20,699 bases of DNA from an uncultured Ruminococcus sp. Its GTDB lineage: Bacteria > Bacillota_A > Clostridia > Oscillospirales > Acutalibacteraceae. This document shows, piece after piece, positions 14,537 through 20,699 of this stretch; the first letter of the stretch is position 1, and each line of letters begins with the position of its first letter. The stretch lies in NCBI GenBank assembly GCA_902798605.1, contig CADBXH010000042.1, forward strand, positions 1 to 20,699. The letters are read 5' to 3'. The translations under genes were made by a program, and so were the position numbers. The notes beneath the pieces were generated by a model. The model made no database searches, was not told where the DNA came from, and was given only the letters and a program-made list of their open reading frames with translations.

Positions 14537-16507
14537 TTATTTTGTATTAAATACCAATACAGAGTTACCGATAGCGATCGCGTCACCTTGTCTAAGTACA
14601 GTTCTGTTGGTTCTTCTTCCGTTAACAATAGTACCCATAGGCGTTCCGCAGTCTTGCAGCACATACTTGGTGCCGTCCATCACGATATCGCAGTGGTGCG
14701 GACCGACAAGCTTGTCTTTGAACAGAACGATCGTGTTCTTGCCGTTGTTACCGATGCTCGTTGTTCCCGCGAATACAAGGTATTCCTTACCCTCGAATTC
14801 ACCGCGGATAACCTTAAGCCAAGCCTGTTTAGCGAACTGCTCAAGTAAGCCTACACCGAGGCCGATCAGCACGCCCATAATGAGGATAGCAACGCCGCGG
14901 GCAATAAGATCGTTCGGGATGACCTTGCAGATAAAGTCAAACGCAAAGCCGCCGAGAAACGCTCCGGCTGTACCGCCGATGCAGCAGAACAGGATGCGCT
15001 TAAGACCCGGACGGATCAAACCGACAGCGACTCCTACGCCGAGGCCCAAAATAGCCCAGCCCAGACCTCTTACAAGAGCTCCTAGAACAAGCGACGGATC
15101 ATTGTCTCCCGACGTTAGCGAAGCGTACATCATCTGCGCCAAATCGCCACTGATAAAGCCGAGCACAAGCGAAATACCCGCGCCGATAGCGCCGTAAATA
15201 GCGGCTTTTTGTCCCGAACCGTAGAACACACCTTCACCGATGCCGAGCGCCAAGCCGATAAACAGCGCTATGATCGACGACCATATGGCGGTCGATACTC
15301 TGCCTACGCGCTTCATTCCCTCTTTCATTTGATTCTCATCTTTATTGAAATCAATTTTATACGCGTTATACAGCTCTTCATCTGATTTCTCTTCTAATTC
15401 AACGATTTTCTTAAGATGCTCTTTTGCTTCCGCTGAGTATTCTCCACTCTGATACCACTTTGAGCGAGCTTTTTGGTCATTTTCGGGATCTATTCCGTTT
15501 TTCCGGCAATATTCCTTAAATTCCGGATCGATTGCTTTCCACTCGTTATTTTTCTCATCTGAATATTTTAAGTATTGTGAAAGATGCGTATATCCGAACA
15601 TATTTGCAACACTGGCATTATCGGTAAATCCCTTTACCAGTTCGCTGAACGCAAATCCTACAAGCGCGCCGATAAGCGCCCAAAGAAGTCCTTTTTGGAA
15701 GATAGTCTTAAAGTTGACGCCCGATTTTCCCCCGGGTGTGCGAACAGTCTGCATCCTCTGCGCTGTCGGAACAAATTCGATCCCTGCGAGCTCTTCCGGA
15801 GTGATGTCAAAATCGTTGGCGTTAGGGTCTTCGTCAAACGACATCGCCTCATATGCTCCGGGCTGAGTATTAGCATTTTGCGTAGCATCGGGAGCGGTAG
15901 GAGCGACGGGAGCCGCTGTAGACTGATTATATAGTTCTTCCTGTTTGGGCTCTTCGGCCGGAGTCTGATCCTCCGCGGCAGGAACCTCCTGATCGTTTTC
16001 ATCAAACAGGTTGATCTCAACACTGTCCTTCGCCGACGCATAGTCGGAATAGAACAGATCGATATTGCCGACCGGGAACAAATGCTTGTTTTCCATCGCC
16101 CACTTAGCCGCGTCGGCAGAAAGCGGACTGTAGGAGTTCCACGATTTATACTGGATCATATCGCCTATATTAACGATGATATCGCTCAGCGATTCGCCCG
16201 CGCCCCAAATGTCGCCGATGCAGATCTGGCCGTCCCTGAAATTCGGGTGCCAAATCGGAGTTTGTATGGAACAAATCGGCTTATATCTCGGATATTCGGA
16301 CGGAAGCGAGATTTCAACCTCGTGTCTTCCGAGCGTTTCAATGCTGCCGTCCGGCAACAGGTAAATGCCGTTTACAAAATAAGTAACGTGATATTTTTCG
16401 GGCGGTTCCTCGCCAATCGGAGTTACGATAATATTTTTGTGACCGGCAAAGTTTTTCTTGACTTCCTCATAATCGGAATAAAGTCTTTTTATTCTTGCAG
16501 GGGTCAT
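14537..16507 (-). CDS. E2-like conjugating enzyme fused to polytopic membrane region and FHA domain
   Basis: This 656-residue protein begins with a UBC fold (about 1-150). LPSEYPRYKP, then HPN (87-89), catalytic Cys96 in GQICIGD, and the following helices (PLSADAAKWAMEN) run in the order of eukaryotic E2s, with one residue less between HPN and Cys. It should carry the Ubl as a thioester and pass it to lysines. A linker with VEINLFDEND precedes several Gly-rich membrane spans (about 273-550). The last 80 residues are an FHA fold (SIG...PHHCDI...GTIVNG). The usual phosphothreonine-contacting Arg, Ser and Asn appear replaced by Asn, Gly and Met, so phospho-reading is doubtful. AAAGGAG precedes the ATG, 14 bp after the E1 gene. 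An E2-membrane-FHA fusion places conjugation at the inner membrane face. Confidence 0.92.
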   Translation of the reverse strand: MTPARIKRLYSDYEEVKKNFAGHKNIIVTPIGEEPPEKYHVTYFVNGIYLLPDGSIETLGRHEVEISLPSEYPRYKPICSIQTPIWHPNFRDGQICIGDIWGAGESLSDIIVNIGDMIQYKSWNSYSPLSADAAKWAMENKHLFPVGNIDLFYSDYASAKDSVEINLFDENDQEVPAAEDQTPAEEPKQEELYNQSTAAPVAPTAPDATQNANTQPGAYEAMSFDEDPNANDFDITPEELAGIEFVPTAQRMQTVRTPGGKSGVNFKTIFQKGLLWALIGALVGFAFSELVKGFTDNASVANMFGYTHLSQYLKYSDEKNNEWKAIDPEFKEYCRKNGIDPENDQKARSKWYQSGEYSAEAKEHLKKIVELEEKSDEELYNAYKIDFNKDENQMKEGMKRVGRVSTAIWSSIIALFIGLALGIGEGVFYGSGQKAAIYGAIGAGISLVLGFISGDLAQMMYASLTSGDNDPSLVLGALVRGLGWAILGLGVGVAVGLIRPGLKRILFCCIGGTAGAFLGGFAFDFICKVIPNDLIARGVAILIMGVLIGLGVGLLEQFAKQAWLKVIRGEFEGKEYLVFAGTTSIGNNGKNTIVLFKDKLVGPHHCDIVMDGTKYVLQDCGTPMGTIVNGRRTNRTVLRQGDAIAIGNSVLVFNTK

Positions 16508-16521
16508 ATCTATTTTCTCCT

Positions 16522-17709
16522 TTAAATGTTATTGAATACTTCGGTTTCATCCGCGGAAAACTCAAAGTAGGTAGTATCTACTCCTACCCTGCCGCAAATG
16601 ATATGGAGCAGAGGGATACCGACTTCATACAAAGTCTTATCCAAGAAGTCCTCGTCTCCGCGAAGGACGTGAAATGTATCAAACTGCATTGTCGCTCCGC
16701 AATCGGGGCATACCAAAGACTCACCTTTGAGCTTGTGCACGGGCGTAAACAAATCCATTTTGTGACCGCAGGTACAGTGTGCTTTTGTCGCGATATCGCG
16801 GTCAAAATCAACGACCGCGTTCTCGCCGAGCTCTGCCTTTATATTGCTCAACAGCTCTTTGAGCGTCATTGTCTTTACAGACCACGGCTTCTCGATGATT
16901 TTTTCGTATGTATCGTGGCTCATACAATCCTCTTTGCGCTGATATTCAACAACGTAAGAGTCGTGCGTAAGTCCGTTGAACACATAGCCTTTTCCCGCCA
17001 GTGTGGGCAGACCGCGATCCGAGTGGAGCAGCTTTAACATCTCCTGAACCTGGATTCCCGCGATTACCGACGACGAGGTCGGTGTTGTCGGGATTTTGCC
17101 CTCTGCCATCTGGCTGTGGGTGAGCAAAGCACAGGATTTTCTCTTGTTGATAAGCATCCAGTCGGTCTCGGTCATTGTACATTCGTAGCACGCGCCCTGT
17201 CCGGGGATAAACACACGGGCAAAGCCGTTGAGCGCCTCGATCGCGCCGTCGATCCACGGGACGTTGACGTGATAACACGACTGGTTGATAGCCAGCCTCG
17301 CCTCGCGGTTATCAAGACCGCCGAGGACGACGTCCATACGGCGAAATACTCCGAGTCCCACATCGTCGATGATGTTGTTCACGAACGCCTTCGTTTTTAC
17401 GTCCGGGTTCATCTCCTTGACGCGTTCCGCGGCAACCTCTGCCTTGTATCTGCCGACATCCTTTGCCCTGAACAAAACGGATCTTGTCAGGTTGGTGCTC
17501 TCGATCGAATCCATATCAAAGATCAGGATCCTGCCTATGCCGAGCAGCGTAAGGTTTTTGATAAGCTCATTTCCTATCGCGCCCGCACCGACCACCATTA
17601 TTGTGGCGTTTGTCAGCCTTTCCTGCTCCCACCACGGGATAAGACGCAAACGGCTGTATCGGTCTTCCTCAAAGTCGTCGTGCTTTAATTCAAAATTATT
17701 CTCTGTCAT
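16522..17709 (-). CDS. E1-like (ThiF-family) Ubl-activating enzyme with C-terminal zinc module
   Basis: A 395-residue protein that would adenylate the C-terminus of the Ubl with ATP. VVGAGAIGNE (39-47) is the Rossmann nucleotide motif, Asp67 and Arg76 (STNLTRSVLF) are the usual ATP contacts, and IPTTPTSSSVIAGIQVQE is a standard E1/MoeB segment. CYEC (174-177) is the first half of a structural zinc site, and Cys193 in KRKSCALL is the best candidate for the thioester Cys. The C-terminal third is unlike MoeB/ThiF and carries CTC (312-314) plus CPDC (334-337), probably another zinc module for E2 or Ubl contact. I choose the ATG at 17709; the TTG at 17718 overlaps the Ubl stop and lacks a ribosome site. 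Five bases separate it from the Ubl gene. Confidence 0.93.
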   Translation of the reverse strand: MTENNFELKHDDFEEDRYSRLRLIPWWEQERLTNATIMVVGAGAIGNELIKNLTLLGIGRILIFDMDSIESTNLTRSVLFRAKDVGRYKAEVAAERVKEMNPDVKTKAFVNNIIDDVGLGVFRRMDVVLGGLDNREARLAINQSCYHVNVPWIDGAIEALNGFARVFIPGQGACYECTMTETDWMLINKRKSCALLTHSQMAEGKIPTTPTSSSVIAGIQVQEMLKLLHSDRGLPTLAGKGYVFNGLTHDSYVVEYQRKEDCMSHDTYEKIIEKPWSVKTMTLKELLSNIKAELGENAVVDFDRDIATKAHCTCGHKMDLFTPVHKLKGESLVCPDCGATMQFDTFHVLRGDEDFLDKTLYEVGIPLLHIICGRVGVDTTYFEFSADETEVFNNI

Positions 17710-17714
17710 TTTCC

Positions 17715-17984
17715 TCAACCCGCGGTGATCTCAGGCTGAAGTCTCAAAACATCTCCATCCTTAATGCCTGCTTCTCTCATTGTCTGGCTTTCAAGAAGCT
17801 GACGGCCTGTAACCTTGTGAATGAATTTATAGCTGATGGGGTTTCCATCGGGGCCGATCGACGGAAGCTTGATTTTTTCTACAAGCTTAACCATAATGAT
17901 GCCGCATTTGATATCGTCGGGAAGTCCGACCTTCTGCTCCTTATTTCCGGTAGCGTCAACAATAATTACATTTACTTTTCCCAT
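17715..17984 (-). CDS. YukD-like ubiquitin-like protein (beta-grasp)
   Basis: An 89-residue small protein fitting a ubiquitin-like beta-grasp: strand (KVNVIIVDATG), second strand with KVGLP, helix (IIMVKLVEKIKL), then YKFIHKVTGRQLLESQTMREAGIKDGDVLRLQPEITAG. The TGRQLLES...AGIKDGDVLRL ending resembles YukD/EsaB-type Ubls. It ends in a free glycine (Gly89), so no processing would be needed before activation. AAGGAGA precedes the ATG. It sits just upstream of E1 and E2 genes, and no type VII secretion genes (EssC ATPase, WXG100 proteins) are in the window, so conjugation is the more likely role. Fold assignment is by pattern and context. Confidence 0.87.
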   Translation of the reverse strand: MGKVNVIIVDATGNKEQKVGLPDDIKCGIIMVKLVEKIKLPSIGPDGNPISYKFIHKVTGRQLLESQTMREAGIKDGDVLRLQPEITAG

Positions 17985-18034
17985 AACTGATCTCCTTAAT
18001 AATTTTATTTGTCAGTCTCCTGAAACGGAGGCGT

Positions 18035-18062
18035 TTTATATTAATTTTTTGATAATGTTCAA
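18035..18062 (-). promoter_or_regulatory. Candidate internal promoter upstream of Ubl-E1-E2
   Basis: TTGAAC (18057-18062), 16-bp spacer, TATAAA (18035-18040), in the 88-bp gap between the large RING gene and the Ubl gene. It could uncouple Ubl/E1/E2 output from that of the RING protein. A weak GGAG/CTCC hairpin follows without a T-run. Confidence 0.4.
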
Positions 18063-18072
18063 GCTTTACGGA

Positions 18073-19728
18073 TCAATAATAATCGTAGGAAGACTCGTCA
18101 TCATAATCATAAAGGCTTGAGCTGCTCGAACTGTCTTCCTTGGTCTGGTATACCACGCCGCTGATCAGCTTGACATTATTAAGCTTGCCTTCTTTATACA
18201 GCTGATTGATTCGGGTCACACCTTCAGTTGGTAGCTTATTGCCCGCGTTCTCGGTCTGTTTGATTACTTCTTTGCAAAGATTATCAATAAGCTTTTGGGT
18301 CCTTTCGCTTTGGGTATCAAAGTAACTTACCGATTCCTTTTCCAAATCGGAATATTTCTCAAGGAATTTGAACTCGCTTGATTTTTTTGAGTAAGAAAAG
18401 AGCCAATATTTCACTTCATCATTTTCGAAACCGCTTTCGCTTTCAACCTCAAGAACGACCCAGCCGTACTCGGAATCATAATAGGCGTCTTTAAGCTTGA
18501 ACGATGAAGATCCCAGCTTATCGGCACATATTTTGCTGCACACAGCAACCGCGTTTTCCGCGACAACATCCGATTTATCGCTTTCGCTGCTCACGGCAGT
18601 ATACGCTTTTTCATATTCACCCTTTGCCATTAATTTATCCGGGGAGTTGAAAAGCTTTGGTATCAAAACAATGGCAAGAACGATAACAACTACTGCCGCA
18701 ACTGCGATTCCCGCAATTATAAGCGGTTTTTTCTTTTTTGATGCATTGGTCTTTTGAAGATTTGTATTAAACTGAGAAATAGCGGAATTTACATTCGCGT
18801 CTATTTGCAAATCAGCTTTTTGTCCGCACTTCGTGCAAAATTCCTGATTAGGCGCAAGCTCAGCGCCGCATTTGCCGCAAACACGTTGTTGCGGGGCTGC
18901 AGCAGCCGGTGTGCCGCATTTTACGCAGAAGCTCTGACCGTCATTGATCTCAGCGCCGCAGTTTGTGCAAACGCGCGGCTGAGGTGTGACCGATGCGGCT
19001 GCAGGCACAGCGGTCTGCGCCGTGTCAGGCATATCCGCCGGCGGAACAACAGGTGTATCGACCGGAGCAATGGGTTCTGCCGCGGGGGTCACATCTGTTT
19101 CCCAAATCGGGGGTGTAACAGATGTTTCGGGAGTTGGCTCTGCAACGGGTGCGGTAGTCGTCTCATCCGCAAGTACGGTATTCGGCATGGGTGTAGACTC
19201 AACTACAGGCGCAGGTGTCGGTTCGGGAACCGGTGCAGCTGCGGGTTGGGGAGTCGGCGCAGGAGCCGGTACTGCGTTTGGTACAGGCGCGGGAGCCGGC
19301 GGTACTGTATTCTGCACAGGCGGTGGCGCAACGTTCTGCATAGGCGGGGGCGCAACGTTCTGCATAGGCGGGGGCGCAACAGCGCCCGCGTTTGTCTGAG
19401 GCGCGCCGCATTTTGTACAGAAGCTGTTGCCCGGGGCTACCTCTGCTCCGCATTGACTGCAAACATTGCGCGGCGGCGCCATTACAGGTGTTCCGCACTT
19501 AGAACAAAAAGCCTGCCCAACAACAAGCGGCGCTCCGCAGTTTATGCAGTTATCTGCCGCGTTTGGATCGACATACTGCGCCGTGCAGCCGAACGTGGTG
19601 CATCCTTTGTTCTCGATCCAGCAGGCTTCATGATGAGGAATACCGCAAGACGGGCATACTTTTACAGCTTCGCCTTCTTCGATCGTAGTTTTACAAAACG
19701 GACATTTTTTTCCAATGTATTCTTCCAT
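18073..19728 (-). CDS. RING-like, multi-zinc-ribbon membrane protein (E3 candidate 1)
   Basis: A 551-residue protein, first gene of the operon. Residues 9-48 form the same RING-like zinc cross-brace as the small protein at 11955-12278 (C9, C12, C25, C28, H33, C36, C43, C48). Four double-CxxC zinc ribbons follow, two before and two after a long Pro/Ala/Thr-rich linker that contains an 8-residue repeat. A Lys-rich stretch and membrane span (about 342-365) come next, then an outer domain of about 180 residues ending in an acidic Ser/Tyr/Asp tail. The RING and ribbons should be cytosolic, where they could gather charged E2 and substrates. I start at the ATG at 19728 with GGAGG upstream; a start at 19818 would place the promoter inside the gene. 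Confidence 0.87.
   Translation of the reverse strand: MEEYIGKKCPFCKTTIEEGEAVKVCPSCGIPHHEACWIENKGCTTFGCTAQYVDPNAADNCINCGAPLVVGQAFCSKCGTPVMAPPRNVCSQCGAEVAPGNSFCTKCGAPQTNAGAVAPPPMQNVAPPPMQNVAPPPVQNTVPPAPAPVPNAVPAPAPTPQPAAAPVPEPTPAPVVESTPMPNTVLADETTTAPVAEPTPETSVTPPIWETDVTPAAEPIAPVDTPVVPPADMPDTAQTAVPAAASVTPQPRVCTNCGAEINDGQSFCVKCGTPAAAAPQQRVCGKCGAELAPNQEFCTKCGQKADLQIDANVNSAISQFNTNLQKTNASKKKKPLIIAGIAVAAVVVIVLAIVLIPKLFNSPDKLMAKGEYEKAYTAVSSESDKSDVVAENAVAVCSKICADKLGSSSFKLKDAYYDSEYGWVVLEVESESGFENDEVKYWLFSYSKKSSEFKFLEKYSDLEKESVSYFDTQSERTQKLIDNLCKEVIKQTENAGNKLPTEGVTRINQLYKEGKLNNVKLISGVVYQTKEDSSSSSSLYDYDDESSYDYY
19310..19381 (-). repeat. 24-bp tandem repeat encoding VAPPPMQN units
   Basis: Three near-identical 24-bp units (19310-19333, 19334-19357, 19358-19381) in the Pro-rich linker of the large RING protein, differing at a few bases. 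Expandable by slippage. Confidence 0.8.
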
Positions 19729-19776
19729 AGTGAACCTCCACTCATTTGTGTATTTGTTCGTACTAAAACACTTATT

Positions 19777-19805
19777 ATTATACTTGAAGCAACATATTAT
19801 GTCAA
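19777..19805 (-). promoter_or_regulatory. Main promoter of the Ubl-conjugation operon
   Basis: Perfect TTGACA (19800-19805), 17-bp spacer, and perfect TATAAT (19777-19782) on the minus strand, giving a start near 19770 and a leader of about 40 nt to the ATG at 19728. No obvious operator is visible, so constitutive vegetative expression is the simplest reading. Confidence 0.88.
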
Positions 19806-19924
19806 TAATTTCGCGCAATTCTTTTGATGTTTTCTGTGTATTTTTTACAAATAATTCGATGTTTTGACATAGATATTATGCTTTTCATAATTTGATGATC
19901 CCAATTGTTACACTGAAAAAGCAA

Positions 19925-19953
19925 AAAGGCTGCGCGCTAAGCACACAGCCTTT
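19925..19953 (-). terminator. Terminator after the decayed ABC-transporter gene
   Basis: AAAGGCTG / CAGCCTTT outer stem with partly paired GC-rich middle, followed on the minus strand by TTTTTGCTTTTT. It insulates the operon promoter from the upstream remnant. Confidence 0.75.
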
Positions 19954-20013
19954 GAGTTATCAGATATACTGATCATTATATTTCTTTGTATTCTTGGGAT
20001 TATCTTTACCTCA

Positions 20014-20589
20014 TCAGGCAAACTGACTGTTGTAAAGATCGGCGTATTTGCCGCCCTTTGCCATCAATGTTTCGTGGTTGCCGACTTCCTTGATGTCGCC
20101 GTTTTCCATATAAAGGATCATAGCGGCATCGCGGATAGTAGACAGACGATGCGCGATAACAAAGCTGGTACGTCCCTTCATCAGGGTCGCCATAGCGTTC
20201 TGGATATCCTGCTCTGTATGAACGTCAACGTTACTTGTCGCTTCGTAGAGGATCATAATTTCGGGATTCGCGATGATAGCGCGCGCGATGGTGAGGAGCT
20301 GTCTTTGACCCTGAGAGATATTCTCAGCGCCCTTGGAGAGCATCATATCGTAGCCGCCGGGCATTGTGCGGCAGGCTTCCTTCCAATTCTCTTCGGTACC
20401 GTTCTCATTACCCCAGTTGAGGTTCTCGGCTATATCGCCGGTGAACAGTACGTTCTTCTGCGGAACGTAGCCGATGGTGTCGCGGAGCTCGTCAAGCTTG
20501 TAATCCTTGACGTTGACGCCGTCCGAGATCATCGTACTGACCATAGACGGAGCAAGCAACTGTCCAAAGGTCGAGATGCTAACAAACAT
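20014..20589 (-). pseudogene. Decayed ABC transporter (exporter-type), internal deletion
   Basis: A 191-residue frame fuses the first membrane helix of an ABC exporter subunit (ISTFGQLLAPSMVSTMISDGVN) directly to the middle of its ATPase domain (VKDYKLDELRDTIGYVPQ). The rest of the membrane domain and the whole Walker A P-loop are missing. The Q-loop (YVPQKN), signature (ISQGQRQLL) and H-loop (IAHRLST) remain. Walker B reads MILYEATS where LDEATS is usual, so its Asp is lost too. No ribosome site precedes the ATG, and the frame is blocked upstream by TAG. It cannot bind ATP normally and is almost certainly a remnant. Related genes are usually heterodimeric multidrug-type exporters. Confidence 0.85.
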
Positions 20590-20611
20590 AAAGTTGATTA
20601 TTTGTAACTAT

Positions 20612-20699
20612 TCAGCACCCTATCCCAAAAACCTGATTGATCTGACCTGATAAAACCATCTTAACCGCGTGATAAGAATCAAACCCGTTTTTGCGGGCG
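20612..20699 (-). CDS. C-terminal fragment of an unidentified open frame (window edge)
   Basis: One minus-strand frame is open from the window edge to a TGA at 20612 and encodes about 28 residues including KNGFDSYHAVKMVLSGQINQ. I do not recognise it with confidence. It lies just upstream of the truncated ABC-transporter remnant, so the end of an inserted element such as a transposase gene is possible, but the frame may equally be open by chance. Confidence 0.25.
   Translation of the reverse strand, partial: ARKNGFDSYHAVKMVLSGQINQVFGIGC

Noticed and set aside
17715..17984. Type VII secretion (YukD/EsaB) component
   Set aside because: No FtsK/EssC ATPase, WXG100 or YueB-like genes are in the window, whereas E1, E2, RING and JAMM genes are adjacent.
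17985..18056. Terminator between the large RING gene and the Ubl gene
   Set aside because: The CTCC/GGAG hairpin has only a 4-5 bp core and no T-run after it, so it should not stop transcription.
10809..19728. CBASS Cap2/Cap3 or Bil-type antiphage operon
   Set aside because: No cyclic-nucleotide synthase and no E1-E2 fusion are seen, and the gene set is larger, with RING, FHA, LysM and protease parts; relation in descent is possible but identity is not supported.
18754..19827. 357-residue Arg/Cys-rich plus-strand frame
   Set aside because: Exact shadow of the large RING/zinc-ribbon gene; its composition follows from the GC-rich Pro/Ala linker on the other strand, and it has no start signals.

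Overview
The window looks like a chromosomal segment of a Gram-positive anaerobe of the class Clostridia, probably a Ruminococcus/Oscillospiraceae-type gut bacterium. This rests on strong AAGGAGG-type ribosome sites, near-consensus sigma-A promoters, clostridial-style lipoproteins and zinc-ribbon membrane proteins, and moderate GC. The species cannot be named from the sequence.

Left part (1-7905): metabolic and accessory genes with signs of genome erosion. In order these are the N-terminal part of an adenosine-deaminase-like protein (minus strand, cut by the window edge), a geranylgeranyl-reductase-family flavoprotein, and two tandemly duplicated small lipoproteins. Next comes a deletion scar joining the start of a (p)ppGpp-synthetase-like gene to the end of a sensor kinase gene, then a putative esterase and a 79-bp palindromic interspersed element. 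A two-gene nicotinamidase-nadE operon follows, then a Bcp-type peroxiredoxin. A roughly 490-bp gene-free stretch of repeats and hairpins abuts a tRNA-Val(GAC), and a membrane-anchored alpha/beta hydrolase lies beyond it.

Central and right part (7953-19728): the main discovery. Eight consecutive minus-strand genes, driven by a perfect-consensus promoter at 19777-19805 and closed by a terminator at 10746-10775, encode a complete eukaryote-like ubiquitin-type conjugation pathway. In transcription order they are a RING-like/multi-zinc-ribbon membrane protein (candidate E3), a YukD-like ubiquitin-like protein ending in glycine (Ubl), a ThiF/E1-like activating enzyme, and an E2-like conjugating enzyme with HPN and catalytic Cys fused to a polytopic membrane region and a degenerate FHA domain. 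These are followed by a trypsin-like membrane protease, a JAMM peptidase with Lys-rich and Gln-rich tails, a second small RING-like protein, and a second JAMM peptidase with a LysM domain. Five of the eight carry membrane segments, so the pathway appears to be assembled at the membrane. A ninth gene, a 901-residue zinc-ribbon membrane protein with a possible caspase-like domain whose expected histidine is arginine, follows the terminator and may belong to the same system.

How the genes would work together (inference): E1 adenylates the Ubl C-terminal glycine, E2 takes it as a thioester on Cys96, the RING-like proteins help transfer it to lysines of membrane-proximal targets, and the JAMM enzymes remove it. 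The serine protease and LysM domain suggest a link to the cell surface. The general class (prokaryotic E1/E2/RING/JAB with YukD-like Ubl) has been predicted by comparative genomics; the particular membrane-bound, FHA- and LysM-linked, dual-RING, dual-JAMM layout seen here is the part worth studying.

Right edge (19925-20699): a decayed ABC-transporter gene with a large internal deletion, and a short open fragment at the window end.
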